Source: Fusarium oxysporum f. sp. lycopersici 4287 (lineage: Eukaryota > Ascomycota > Sordariomycetes > Hypocreales > Nectriaceae). Taken from it: a stretch of DNA of 64,000 bases. The first letter of the stretch is position 1. Each line of letters opens with the position of its first letter. Below, one piece after another: positions 13,081-24,573 of this stretch. The translations under genes were made by a program, and so were the position numbers. The stretch spans positions 1,373,466 to 1,437,465 of the forward strand of contig NC_030989.1 of assembly GCF_000149955.1 (NCBI RefSeq). The letters run 5' to 3'. The notes beneath the pieces were generated by a model. The model did not search any database. It was not told the origin of the DNA and saw only the letters and a program-made list of their open reading frames with translations.

Positions 13081-14467
13081 ATGGACGCAAAGAGAAACAT
13101 CGTCGTCGTTGGTAAGTCACCTCGCCACTTACAGGGCTCTCTATTATCCCCGTCATATCTCAACAACCTCATCTCATACATCGGACCACATAAGGCTGAT
13201 AAAAATATCAGGAGGCGGCATCATTGGCTCAACCACGGCCTACTATCTAACACGCCATTCGAAATTCAACCCAGCCTTACATACTATCACCCTTCTTGAG
13301 GCTGCTCCTACTATCGCACAAGGTGCATCAGGCAAAGCTGGCGGTCTTCTCGCCCTCTGGGCTTATCCAGAATGCCTAGTTCCTCTCTCATATCGCTTGC
13401 ATGCCGAGTTGGCTGCTGAGCATAACGGGCCTCAGAGATGGGGTTATCGCCAACTCGGCTGCGGAAGCTTTGATGCTGTCGTGACGCGCGACAAGATCAA
13501 ATCACTCCAAGCCAACGGAAATGGAAGCGCAAACGGCAGTGAGAATGGAAAAGACTGGGAGAAACTGCCGAAGCAAAATGGCGCAGCAAAAGAACTTCTA
13601 GAAGAAGGCATTTTACCGAAGGATCTCGACTGGGTAGACCATAGCATTATTAACAGCTGGTCTGAGATGGGCGCACCCGGAAAGACAGAAACATCTCAAG
13701 TGCATCCCCTACATTTCACAACAGCAATCGCAGAACTTGCTCAGCAAGGTGGCGCTCAAATACACACCAACGCCAAGGTAACCAAGATAAACTCCACAAA
13801 GAATGGCGTCGAGAGCATAGAGTATCTAGATCGCAACACAGGGGAGACGAAGACCATTGCCAGCGTGACAGATATAGTCGTGGCAGCTGGTCCATGGACG
13901 AACAAAGTCTTGCCTAGGGCCAGGATCGAGGGCCTAAGAGCGCATAGCGTTGTCTTCGACGCGAACGTTAGCCCGTATGCTGTCTTTACAGATATTCAGC
14001 TCCCTCCGGATTTTATACCCGAGCATCGTGCTAAGATGGGGCAGAAAAGGAGGCACAGGGGCAATGTTGATCCAGAGATTTATGCTCGGCCTTTTAATGA
14101 GGCCTATGCCTGTGGTGAACCAGATACAAATGTCCCGTTACCCGAAACCGCAGATCAAGTCGAATGCGACGAGGCTCAGTGCAACGACATAATCTCATAT
14201 ATCAGCACGTTCAGTCCCGTTTTAGCCGCGGCTCCCATCAAGGCGAAACAAGCATGTTATCTCCCAAGGCATATTCGCTTTGGACAAGAGAGCGGACCTT
14301 TGATCGGCAGAACGACTGTGCCTGGGTTATTCGTTGCTGCAGGACATACATGCTGGGGAATTCAGAATGGTCCTGGGACGGGCAAGCTCATGTCCGAGTT
14401 CGTGTTTGACGGAGGGGCAAAGAGTGCTGACGTTGATAAGCTGGACCCTCGGAAGTTCAAGGTTTAA
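13081..14467 (+). CDS. FAD-dependent oxidoreductase, TDA3/DAO family
   Basis: Two exons, 13081-13111 and 13212-14467, give about 428 residues. The intron splits the first glycine codon of the dinucleotide-binding motif, and splicing restores VVVGGGIIG at residues 8-16, which confirms both the short first exon and the start. This is the N-terminal Rossmann FAD site of the D-amino-acid-oxidase superfamily. The C-terminal GLFVAAGHTCWGIQNGPGTGK segment matches the FAD-contacting end of the family. The closest characterised relative I recognise is yeast Tda3, an oxidoreductase linked to late endosomes. The middle carries a low-complexity Asn/Gly/Ser insert near residues 110-125. The substrate is unknown; sarcosine or amino-acid oxidase activity is possible by family only. 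Confidence 0.88.
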
Positions 14468-14856
14468 TAACTCTTGAGCAGTTGGATATTAGGTAGATAT
14501 AGACGATTAATGAATAACATGGGGTCTTGGCATGAATTTGGTGTACCAGACTTAATAGGTTTGCGTGAGCAAGATGAGATGTTTCCAGAAACCACCGACT
14601 CCATTACAAGATGTGATCTAGGCAAGACGTGCTTTTCTTATAAGATTTGCTGGAATCATCATTACAGAAGCTTTTCTTGTTGCCCGTACTGGTTAAGGTA
14701 TATAAAGAGGTTGGCGGGTTGGATTACTTTCCACTAGCGTCCCACTTCTCTTATCGATAAGACTTTGCGATCAAATTTTGGCGGGCATTTTTTGGACGTC
14801 TTAACCGTCTTGAATTATCGACATCTCAACCAACACAAGAATTCACATTATCAACC
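14468..14856. other. Intergenic region upstream of NOP16
   Basis: Holds the 3' end of the TDA3-like gene and the NOP16 promoter, including the palindromic element at 14747-14765. No gene seen. Confidence 0.5.
14747..14765. promoter_or_regulatory. Palindromic TTATCGATAA element, copy 2
   Basis: Exact 19-base copy of the element at 12871-12889, in the same orientation, ending 91 bases before the NOP16 start codon. The core TATCGATA also occurs at 44119-44126, just upstream of the CDC34-like gene. Confidence 0.55.
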
Positions 14857-15556
14857 ATGGGTCGTGAACTCCAAAAGAAGAAGGCCCGCTCAGGCCGCCA
14901 GCCTATCCGTCAACTTAACAGATCCAAGAAGATCCTCAACCCCCGAGGCAACGATGCCATTGCAAAGAACTGGTATGGCCAATCCCCAAGCCACGGATGA
15001 AAGCGCAAAGCTAACTCCCCAAAGGAACAAGAAGGAGACTCTTTCTCAAAATTACCGTCGTCTCGGTCTCGTAGCGCGTCTCAAGGCTCCTACCGGTGGA
15101 ACAGAGAAGAAGCTCGGCGCAACCACAACCCGCGCATACCCCAACGATCCCTTCTCTATCGCCACCGTCGAGAACGCCATTGTATCCGAGGCACGCGTCG
15201 AACGCGATGCTGATGGAAAGATTATCCGTATTCTCGGCGAGGCCAAGCCTAACCCGCTTAACGATCCTCTGAACGACCTCGATAACGACAGTGAGGCTGA
15301 GCCTGCCGAGGAGTGGGGTGGCATTAAGGACGACGCTGATGCGACCGATGTTGTCAAGACTCTCCTAGAGCAGAGCAAGCAGCCTGATCTTCCCAAGAAG
15401 AGACATCAGAGTACCCGGGAGAAGGAATGGTTGGATAAGCTCGTGGCCAAGTATGGCGACGATACAGTGGCTATGGCCAGGGACCGAAAGTTGAACCCCA
15501 TGCAGCAGACCGCAGCTGATATCGCCAAGCGAATCCGCAAGATGAACAAGGAGTAG
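14857..15556 (+). CDS. NOP16: Nucleolar protein 16, 60S ribosome biogenesis factor
   Basis: Nop16 is a nucleolar factor of pre-60S ribosomal particles. Exons 14857-14972 and 15025-15556 give about 215 residues. The N-terminus MGRELQKKKARSGRQ is basic and matches the family. Splicing across a 52-base intron (donor GTATGG, branch-like GCTAAC, acceptor AAG) joins AKNW to NKKETLSQNYRRLGL, a conserved Nop16 segment. The middle has an acidic stretch near residues 120-145, and the C-terminus again matches the family (REKEWLDKLVAKYG, then NPMQQTAADI). An open frame continues upstream of the second exon through the intron, so a naive ORF call would give the wrong N-terminus. Confidence 0.93.
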
Positions 15557-16051
15557 AAGCGGGATACACGGAATAAAAGCAGGGCTTTGGGGGTGAATAA
15601 GATGGAGTCGCTAAATCATCAAGCATGGAGTATCAAAACTGGCTTAAGAACAGAAGGCGTTGGGAGTTGGATTCGAGCATCTTAAAATATAAGACGCCGT
15701 ATACTTTTCATTTCACACGGCCAAACTTTTATACTGTCCAAAATATAGAATAACCGCAAGCATCAGAGAATCCAAAGTGCCTTATATATATGTGTGTGTG
15801 TTTGCATGGGTGCAATGTCTAAGTTAGATCATACGCAGCCAAAGGCCTCATCCATCTCCCTTGTCTCCGCGAAAGCCATGACGCCGTTAAACGCCCCTCC
15901 TCGACCAGAGGCGTTATCTACCGTACAAAACATGTGAACCCCGCATCCCAGACGCAGCTTCCCAGGCTATTCCACACCCAATCAAAATGAACACCGTTGC
16001 ATAAAAAAGAGACCGATATATCCTTTCTTTCATTTATCATGCTGTTGCTAC
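15557..16051. other. Convergent intergenic region, NOP16 / MARVEL gene
   Basis: 3' regions of two convergent genes, with a short (TA)n(TG)5 microsatellite at 15783-15800. No gene seen. Confidence 0.5.
15783..15800. repeat. TA/TG microsatellite
   Basis: A run of TA dinucleotides followed by five TG dinucleotides in the NOP16 3' region. Confidence 0.6.
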
Positions 16052-17008
16052 TTAGTGCCCCCTATCGTAGTTGCCGGCGGGGAATTGTGCGGGTACATCC
16101 TCATAAGGATGACCACCTGTTGGGTTGGCGTAGCTGGCAGGCATTGATGGAGGAGCACCGCCGGAGTGGTACTCAGTGTCGTTGTCGAAGAGGGTGTTGT
16201 TTCGAGGGGGGAGGGCACCAAAACGGTCGGGATCCTCGTCATCGGCGCTATAGGGGTTGGCATCGCCATAGCGGGAGTGGCTGTTATAGCTGTTGTTGTT
16301 GTAGCCACCGCCGTAGGCACTGCCTGAGGGCTCGTGATCGTCCATGTCGACTCGCTCGTAAGCCTCATCGCCGTGAGGAGCCATGGAGAAAGCAGCCTTG
16401 TCAGGGTCGATGTTGTCGCTGCCCATCTGGCGGTTATCGTAACCTGGCAGGATGTTGTGGTTGTTGTAGTAGTTGAGGGTAAACGCGGAAACAAAAGTTG
16501 AACCAGCGAAGAGGAGGCTACAGAGGAGGTTAGTAAATATTCAGCAGAGATCGAGTTGAAGCACATACGTTACCAGAACACCACAACCGACAATACCCTT
16601 GCTGATGCTGCAGGCCTTTCCACATTGACCAGCGGCATTGTAGGCAGCCTGAGTAGCAAAGGCAGATAGCCATATGATTGTGAAAGCAGCGTCAACAGCA
16701 AGCATGGCATGCGGTTGAGCAAAGCGACGAGTGCGGCCCCATCGGGGAGTCATGATGAGGAAGATCCATGCTGGGACAGAAAGGAAACACTGCAGATATC
16801 GTTAGCTCCCTATACACAATGTGAAATAGCAGTCGAGATGTTGACATACCACTGCGAATGTCCAGCCATTCCTTCCAGTGACCTCTGCGTCCTTTGCATT
16901 GAAAACACCAATTTGCAAACACCATGCGACCAGAGATATGATGATCTGGAAAGAGTGAAGGCCAAGTTTCAGGTTGGGGACGATGTCGGGGTCGATTTCA
17001 AACCGCAT
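16052..17008 (-). CDS. MARVEL-domain four-helix membrane protein
   Basis: Three exons, 16850-17008, 16569-16789 and 16052-16517, give about 281 residues. Both introns use GTATGT donors and CAG or TAG acceptors. Hydrophobic helices lie at roughly residues 15-36, 52-66, 82-103 and 118-141, the MARVEL layout. A long hydrophilic cytoplasmic tail of about 130 residues follows, rich in Gly, Asn, Tyr, Asp and Pro (from MGSDNIDPDK). Fungal proteins of this type sit in the plasma membrane or secretory vesicles, and some resemble the Nce102/Sur7-associated group. The exact function is unknown. The exact ends of the helices are approximate. The tail repeats of Asn/Tyr/Ser are low-complexity. Confidence 0.87.
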
Positions 17009-20000
17009 ATTGGAGGTCGATGTGAAGACTTTCGAGATATGTATGAGGGAAGATTGGAAGGAGATTCGAGAAAGCGATTTGCTCGTTGATAAAGCCAAAA
17101 ATCAGGCTGCGAAAGTATGTATGTGTCTTGTTTGTTGGCTTTTCAGCTTCAATCGCAATGGCTTAGGTCGTCTCAAGCCAAGATGAATCGGATCGTCGTC
17201 AATGCCTCTGAAGAGATGAACTCGCTAGGATGGATCAGATGAAAATGGAAAAAACACAAACAAAGAGCGTTATCGTTATTGAGAATGTATGTATAGAATC
17301 GATGTTGTTTTGTGTTGACAAAGGGTCAAGTCGTTAATGGGCGTTGGGATGAGTGCGAATTAAGTTCAATGGCCAACTTGGAAACCGAACCCTGACGAAA
17401 CAGGTTCCAGTTCTACTCAGGTTCCCTGGCCAGCGGGACCTCCTCCAGCATGACGCCCGCCTAAGCCTAAGCCTCCACTGGCTGGCCACGCGTTGCTAGA
17501 TGCAACAGCGCTGCAGTGACAGGGCTGTCTCGATGTGGCTGTGTGGCTTTGTATTTTCCCTCTAATGGGATCAATAACTTGAGTCGTTCTCTAGATTATC
17601 GACTAATTCATCGACCATGTCAGCGCTAGATTCAGGGGCTTAATACCCCTAAGACTCGACAGGTTCTGCGTTACCGTCAAAGATGCCTTGTGGAATTTAC
17701 TGTATGCCCAAGGACTCGCCAAGGCATTACGGACACATACATCACCATGCAACAGCTGCGCCACTGGAGAAGAATTTAGGGGACCACAGCGAACAGAGTC
17801 AACACCAATTAAACGCACTGGATTCCGAAATCTGCATAGCGGTATCTAAATTTATGCTTCAGCTGAGTGACAGGCCTCAGCAGTTTCATCATCATTCCGA
17901 CTTTTATATAATCTCCATCCGAAGCGCTCTATATGTATGTAGTGTTGCTCATTGCTATAAAATCCAACGGTTGTCAATTCACTAACAACCTGATGGATCT
18001 GATCTGCACAAGGACACCAAAAATGACTGACGCCACGATCATTACGCAGCTTTGTTGACTTTCATGACGTTGTTTATCCGGATGTTACGGATGCTTCGCT
18101 GTTGTTGCATTGGGTTGCTCGGCAGATGCATCTTGAACACGAAGTGAATGTGACTCTTTATTCATTAGACTCACATGACATGAATTGACTTGATGATACA
18201 ATGCAAATTTTGACTCTGATCAACGTGTCACTGATAAAATGTCGCAATTACGCGACAGGAGCCACAGCGGATGCTAACGGGGCCCAAGTCCAACCTAATC
18301 TGCCTCTGAAACGGTCATATCAACAAGGGTCTATTACCTCAGCCTATCGTTTTCCACTGGCATGTATCTACATGGGAATAGCTTCGGTTTTGCCATTTCT
18401 ATAAGATATCAAAAATCCTGATCTACCATTCTGAAATGGTTCATTTTGAATAATGCAATGAAAGAAATTGGATGCATAGTTATATCTCACAACAGCTGCC
18501 TGCAATGTCTTTCACACAGGACCCCGGCTAGGTTTGATGAGTAGTGACTCGAATTAAGCACTGGAAAATTGCAGTCCTTGAGGATCCGCGCAGTAATATT
18601 ACTCCGTCTCGAGAAGTCACTCCTCAAATCTGAATTGCAAGGTTATCTTCTTCTTGTCTTTGTACTCGCATCAGTACTGAACCTCCTCACATATCATTTA
18701 GAGGGAACAAATGTAGGGTTGACTCCCGAAACTTCGTGTTCTCCTTACGAAAGCTCGCAGCTCAGACCACAGGATTATATCAATGGCGGAATGTTTGAAG
18801 ATAAAAGAGTATCCTTACCGTCGGACAAGCTGGTACTGGACCTTTTTCGTATTTAAGTCGCCACAGGAAATAAGCCCATGACAACTCTACTATTGATATG
18901 ATCCTTCAATTCGTGTTCTGCCGACTCTTGAGCCCAAAAGAAAGTGTCAGTCTGCATGCAATAAATGCGACGTATGCCTCAAAAAGGAAAAGGATACACA
19001 GGAATGAGGCACAGAATCCATGCCCATGAAGAACAAATTCTATGACTTGAACGACACCACTATCACAATCTCCACGACAGAAATTGACTGCCACTGCAGT
19101 GAAGAAGCTTCACCTTACCAAGGTTAACAGTCGACATATCTGCGGCATTGGCTCCATGCTTAATAGGAAGAGCATCACTTACTACTCATGTGCCCTCCTG
19201 GTCTTAGGGTAAACGAGAGTTCTTCGGCTTTTCACGGGAAGCCTTATGGCTCTCATCATTCCCGAGAAGCTCAACTACAAGAGAATAAGGAGGGGTGTTG
19301 TTGGCGAGCACGATTTCAGTCAGGAGTGTGCATGCTTCCGTTTCTACTCGAACTTGGCTATGCCTGAAGCAACGCATCCCGGAGAGAAGCCTCTATCGTG
19401 GGGTTCGCATGATCGATCCGCAGTTAGTCACTGCGCCCATCCTTGACGCAATACTGTTGAGAGCGAGTTAGGCCTCACGTATACTGAACAGAAGTGTTAA
19501 GATGGGAGGGATGATGTTGATTCAACTTGTTGATCTTGATAAAAAGGAAGGTCTGCTCAAGGTGTACTGGGGCTACACTACGTGTCTTCAAAGTCATGAT
19601 TATGTCAAATATTACTATGCATTATCCCTGGAGTGCCTAGCTCAACAGTCCAGTTCAGTTCAGTTGATTCAGTTGTATTTGATCTCATATATTTGACGTC
19701 ACCTTTCATCCACTTGTCTCACGATGCCCTCATTTGTCTTGAACTAACCTGCAAACGGATGATAAGCCCACCAAAGAATAGGCATCACCAAACTCAACAA
19801 CTCCTCAGAAGAAGGTTTTCTGGGTCTGTCACAAGGTTGACTTTTGTACTTCTGTGTAACCGCCCCAGAAGAGTCTCCAGTCTCCAATGAGAGTGAGACT
19901 TTGAGGCTTTTCTCCGTGTGTACGGTGTATTCGCACTGAAGTTTATCAGATCTGCATCACATTACTAAAAGCCTTCACGCCAAGCTCAGTATGGGAATGG

Positions 20001-20386
20001 TTTCAGGGCACGGAATCCGTCATAACTTAATCAGAAAGAAACATATCACATTCTCTCCGATGTGCTCGATCCCATCTGCCCAAGCAAGGCACACCAACCG
20101 CATCAAGCCTCCTTCCAACATCACAAGTTTATCCTGAAAGTACATTTAATTCTTATTTATTGGGGGGTATCTAGCTAATATTCTGACTATTCTACTTTCC
20201 TTCAAATGGCGTCTTGTACGCTCTGGTGGTATCCTGTTCTCCCATAGTTGGCCGTGGTAATCATTATTAAATGGATAAGAGAAACATTTCCGAATATGGA
20301 TGAGTTATGCAACGCCGGCGCTGAATGCATTCCTGAAAATCTCCCTCGTTTTTTGTTCTTCTCCTCTTGTTGTTTTCCTGGCTGTT
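17009..20386. other. Gene-poor intergenic region
   Basis: About 3.4 kb that includes the MARVEL gene promoter on the left and the 3' region of the GPI-type gene on the right. ORFs are at most about 100 codons, without recognisable domains. Nothing further seen. Confidence 0.45.
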
Positions 20387-21229
20387 CTATAACAGAAGTG
20401 CGATAGGCACAAGCACAGCTATAGCAACGCCAGCTGGTGGATGTTTGCTAGCTGCTGCACCATCAACATCTTTCGATGGAGCTGCTTCAGCGGCGTCAAA
20501 TCGCATCTTGGCGTAGCTATTGATATCCCTGGATGGTTTTCCAGGTGTCTTTGACTCGGCGTCGTCGACACTAGGGCCAGATTTGCTTGCAAGACTGAAC
20601 TTGACGAAGTCGGCCATGTCTGGTCCCTGGCCGCTGTATTGAATGGCCTTGTGCTCAAGGAGAGTGTTTTCAAGAGGTCGTGTATTGTTCTCAGTCGAAG
20701 GAGAATCGGTAGCTTCTGTATCAGCCACTTGAGTTCGTAATGTTGAAGGACGCTCAAAGGCAGTCTGGGCAGCGAGTGTTGCTGTGGGTACACTCTCTTG
20801 ATATGGAGAGCCACCACGAGGATATGTCATCGTTGCAGTAACTGGCTCGTCACCGCAGATGCTGCAGGTCTCGACGCCAGAGGTGAAGCCATAAGGAACA
20901 GCAGTTGGTGTAGCATCAGCCGGCATGGCTGACATGCCTCTGTAGACTTCCTTGACTTGATAAGGGAACTTGGCGATGCCTGATGGTGAAAAGACATCGA
21001 GTGTTGTGGTGTATGTATTTGTGTAGGCACAGTCCGTACATAGACAATCCTGACATTCAGGCATCTCAATAGTCCAGTACTTGTCAGCACCTTGTGTTGG
21101 CTCAGCCTGGCCAAAGCTAGTTTGAGTTGCACTGAAGCATTCTGTCATGGTGCGCGTGGTATAAGTGTATCTCTGTGCAGCAGCCTGTGTAGACCACAAA
21201 GCACTGAGGAGAATAAAAAGATGCTTCAT
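20387..21229 (-). CDS. Predicted GPI-anchored cell-surface protein
   Basis: Single-exon gene of about 280 residues. An upstream in-frame ATG at 21277 adds 16 residues, but the ATG at 21229 gives a cleaner signal peptide (MKHLFILLSALWSTQAAA, cleavage expected after about residue 19), so I chose it. The secreted part starts with Thr/Tyr-rich sequence and has two clustered cysteine motifs, CQDCLCTDC near residues 60-68 and CSICGDE near residue 123, followed by a Ser/Thr/Pro-rich stalk. The C-terminus is a small-residue and proline segment followed by a hydrophobic tail (GVAIAVLVPIALLL), as expected of a GPI attachment signal. It is not a CFEM protein, since the eight-cysteine spacing is absent. 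Probably cell wall or plasma membrane; the role is unknown. Confidence 0.8.
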   Translation of the reverse strand: MKHLFILLSALWSTQAAAQRYTYTTRTMTECFSATQTSFGQAEPTQGADKYWTIEMPECQDCLCTDCAYTNTYTTTLDVFSPSGIAKFPYQVKEVYRGMSAMPADATPTAVPYGFTSGVETCSICGDEPVTATMTYPRGGSPYQESVPTATLAAQTAFERPSTLRTQVADTEATDSPSTENNTRPLENTLLEHKAIQYSGQGPDMADFVKFSLASKSGPSVDDAESKTPGKPSRDINSYAKMRFDAAEAAPSKDVDGAAASKHPPAGVAIAVLVPIALLL

Positions 21230-24200
21230 TGTGAGAAAGAGAAACGTTTTAGTTGAATGAGTGAGTAAGACAGACAAGCGTGTGTGAGACAGGATCTACG
21301 GTAAATATCTATTCAGGGTCTCGAGAGCGCCCGCTGTTGGTTCCTTGCAGATTTTCCCCTGCATCACGGCAACTCTATCTCACAGCCCAGATCCGGTTCA
21401 ACCAACAGCATCATAATTTTGTGAATGTGAATGTGACCCATCACATCGAGACCCTCAGCCTCAGAGATCAGGGTCGGCCGCTTGAGTGAGGACAAGATCC
21501 ATAAGCAGGTACACAGTGAGCCAAAATCTCCATCATGATCTACGAGATCTGGGCTAATGCGCCAAAACTCTGTTTCGGGGAGTTTGTTACATAAGAGGAG
21601 AATGTTTGGGCGTATCAGGTGAAGCCATAACCACCCACAGAGCTTACAAAGCGTCAGCGTTGCTCGGATGAAGTGTTCCTGGGTAGAGTCTCCGGATACA
21701 ACTCCGTGCGATCACTGGAGACTAGACTATCTTGGCTCCCGTAACGGGCCGTAGATCGGTCGAAGGTTACACAGTGGCATACCTTAGTGAGTCCACCATC
21801 TTGCCTTTTCCGTCAAGTATGGCGCCTGTCAAGATTCCCACTCGGAAGCTAAAATGATGCACTCACTGAACCCGTTGCTCAATGGCCATAGCTCCTGGGA
21901 CTAGCACTGAAGCATTACACGAAGTTTAGAGTTGACTCAACGGTTCTTCAGCAGAGACAGAGAACACAAGAACCTTGGCAACCCCCTCCCCCCCAAAGCA
22001 GAAGACTTGTCGTACGGATTGGGACGTCCTGAACAAATCATGACTTGGTAGTAAATCAGAGGCGAAATATGATGTTTTGATCAACATGGAATATGGAAAG
22101 ACGGTACACAATAGTTGATCTTCATTCAAGGGACCAACAAACAGTACAGTTCAGACAACGCCTCACTCTAACACCGTACCTTCTCGCCACTCTGCCCTAC
22201 AGAAACAACGCTTGAGGAAATAGCAGACGTTGTACCATCGTTGTCTGTGCTTGACTTGACTTCACGTCAGAGTCTAGCCCACGAATCTCTTTCCGAATCT
22301 GGCCACCACCATCATCTGAACAGCCTTTCCGCAACATTTCTCAACGACACCTCTTACACTCGAATAAACTTTACCATCAAGCGAGGTGGCTTTTCGGTGA
22401 AAGCGATAGGGGTGGCGTTCCAGACCTCGATGTCTCAGATGGTGATTAGATCTAGACTCTGAGTTCAGGACGCCGTATCTAGGACGCCGTATCTAGGACG
22501 ACATAATTCTACAACAGATGTTGACATAGCTTTTGCAGGAAATTATATGTCTACAAATTCTTTAAATATGGACAGTGCTCAAGCCATCTTACGATATATA
22601 TTCCCCGTAGTCGATTAGTTGACGGAAATTAATAGTTAGCTGGACGACCATTCAGCGCTTCAACAAGTCCGTCGGCCGCTGTCTCTGAATATCTCGTGGC
22701 CAGGCGCTCTGTAGCTATAGCCCTGTGTTATCTCCGATTGAAATGTCCGCAAGCTTACGAGCTTTGACCGTAGTCCTTGTCGTGAATAACCCCGAAACTA
22801 TTATCCAGTCAGTATAAGACACTGCCATATGACCCTTCAGTTGCACAACTCCAGGAATGCAAACATCCCTTGAACAGTATTTCATGATAAAAGTATTACT
22901 CTTGCATGATATAAGCAGACTTTGAGATGCCCTCTCGTCCAATAGGGTTGGTCATCATCTAGATCATATCATAAAACGCTTGGCCAGAAGGAATGGTCCC
23001 CAAAAATGACAAAGTTAATTAGTGTCTCAAACCGGTTGTTTTCTGGCTTGCCAAGCTCGACTTGTGTAACACAAAGCTCTCAAAGGAGATTTTACACTGC
23101 CTGGGTGTATGATCCAAGGTTTTGGGGGTGTAGCAACAGTCACGAGTTTCCATCTGCAACTTATGAGAAGCAAGCCTACGCATATTATTATGAAGACATG
23201 ACCAGGACCATACCTTTTACAGCGGAGCTGATTAGCCTATACAAAGAAGTACTACGATTCAATCAATAGGATATTGGGCTATGGATGAGGTTATATCGTA
23301 TCCGGAAAAGGGCGTATCGTTAGCAAGTTGAGCGGTCAAGGTCTATGCCTACCCCCTCGGTCTAGATTCTTGACTCTGCCCGTATAAGCTCCAATCATGG
23401 ATCCAGACCAACCTCAGGCTGACTTCAGACCTTTCTTATCAAAGGTCTATATCTGCATTACTTTATGTCGAAACAACAGAAGAACCAGTTCCCAGAGGTT
23501 ATGGGGGTTGGATTGCACAATCACGATAGCTGGTCTTCTTCAGACCTATGGCTTGCTTCAGCCCGCAGAGTTTTGCCATACAGTCTTTATTCACTTTCTA
23601 CATCCAAAATCTTTAAGCTAGTCCAAGCAACACGAGCCTCATAGGAAAACCAGCTATCATTAGTTCCCCAATCTTGAGCCGAACCAAAGTCCCGGGAGAT
23701 CTTCCGGGGAAACGAATGATAGAAGATTGTTCATCGACTTTTAAATTAGGGATAATAGGCTTTTTAGGTGAGTCCTCAACAGAGAAAGTGCTTCGGTATG
23801 TTGTTCAGCAATGTCAGTCGGGTAATTTAGAACCAGTCTTAGCTCACTATTGAAACAGCCTGCAATAAAAGATCAAACACTAAAATCAGGGCAAGTTGTT
23901 GTTATACGTCCTTTTATATGACATCTGTATCAAGTCGCAGGTTACTCTAGGCAGTAAGGGAAACTCAGAGCAATATGAGTATAGCCTCTTCAGCCGCTTT
24001 TCTCTCTCGGCGTAAGCTCTGAAGTGAGTTCCGAAGAGTCAGCCGAGACATTTTTGCTAGAGCTACCTTCAACTCTGTCATCGCTGTACTCGGCCAGAGT
24101 GACCAGTCGTGACTTGAATCGAGCTAGATGTGATGTGGGCTGATGAGGTGTAAACTATGTAGTAATGTTTCATCTATGAAGCCATCCAGAGTTCAAGGTT

Positions 24201-24573
24201 GGGGTAGAAGACAAAAGGTCAGTGTTGATGGTTCTTTAAATCCAAAGACGAAGGATGGAGAGAGAGATCGATATATTCTGAGACTCTAAGAAAGACACTC
24301 TAAGAAAGCCATCTTTCAAAAAGCGTCTTTCTTTTGAAAGAAATTTAAATGGAAATTGTAGATACCTCATCACTAGCACCGATCCCATTCAAGCACTGGC
24401 TGAAAATTTGACCCATTATCCACGAATATCCGTGATTTACTACATGTCTACCTAGGGCGGATCTTCAACCACTGCTTTAATCTATCCTTCCAGCATTTTC
24501 AATTTCTCTTTCTTCCAACTCTTTCAAACCCCTTACGATACGATCCTCATTTACGACTCCGCTTCAAAAGTAA
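21230..24573. other. Gene-poor intergenic region
   Basis: About 3.3 kb without a supported gene. It contains the promoter of the GPI-type gene, a small 14-base tandem repeat at 22467-22500 and a local duplication of ACTCTAAGAAAG near 24283-24308. ORFs of up to 87 codons (for example 23006-23269) have no recognisable domain. Confidence 0.45.
22467..22500. repeat. 14-bp tandem repeat
   Basis: Unit AGGACGCCGTATCT occurs twice in full, then six bases of a third copy. Confidence 0.8.
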
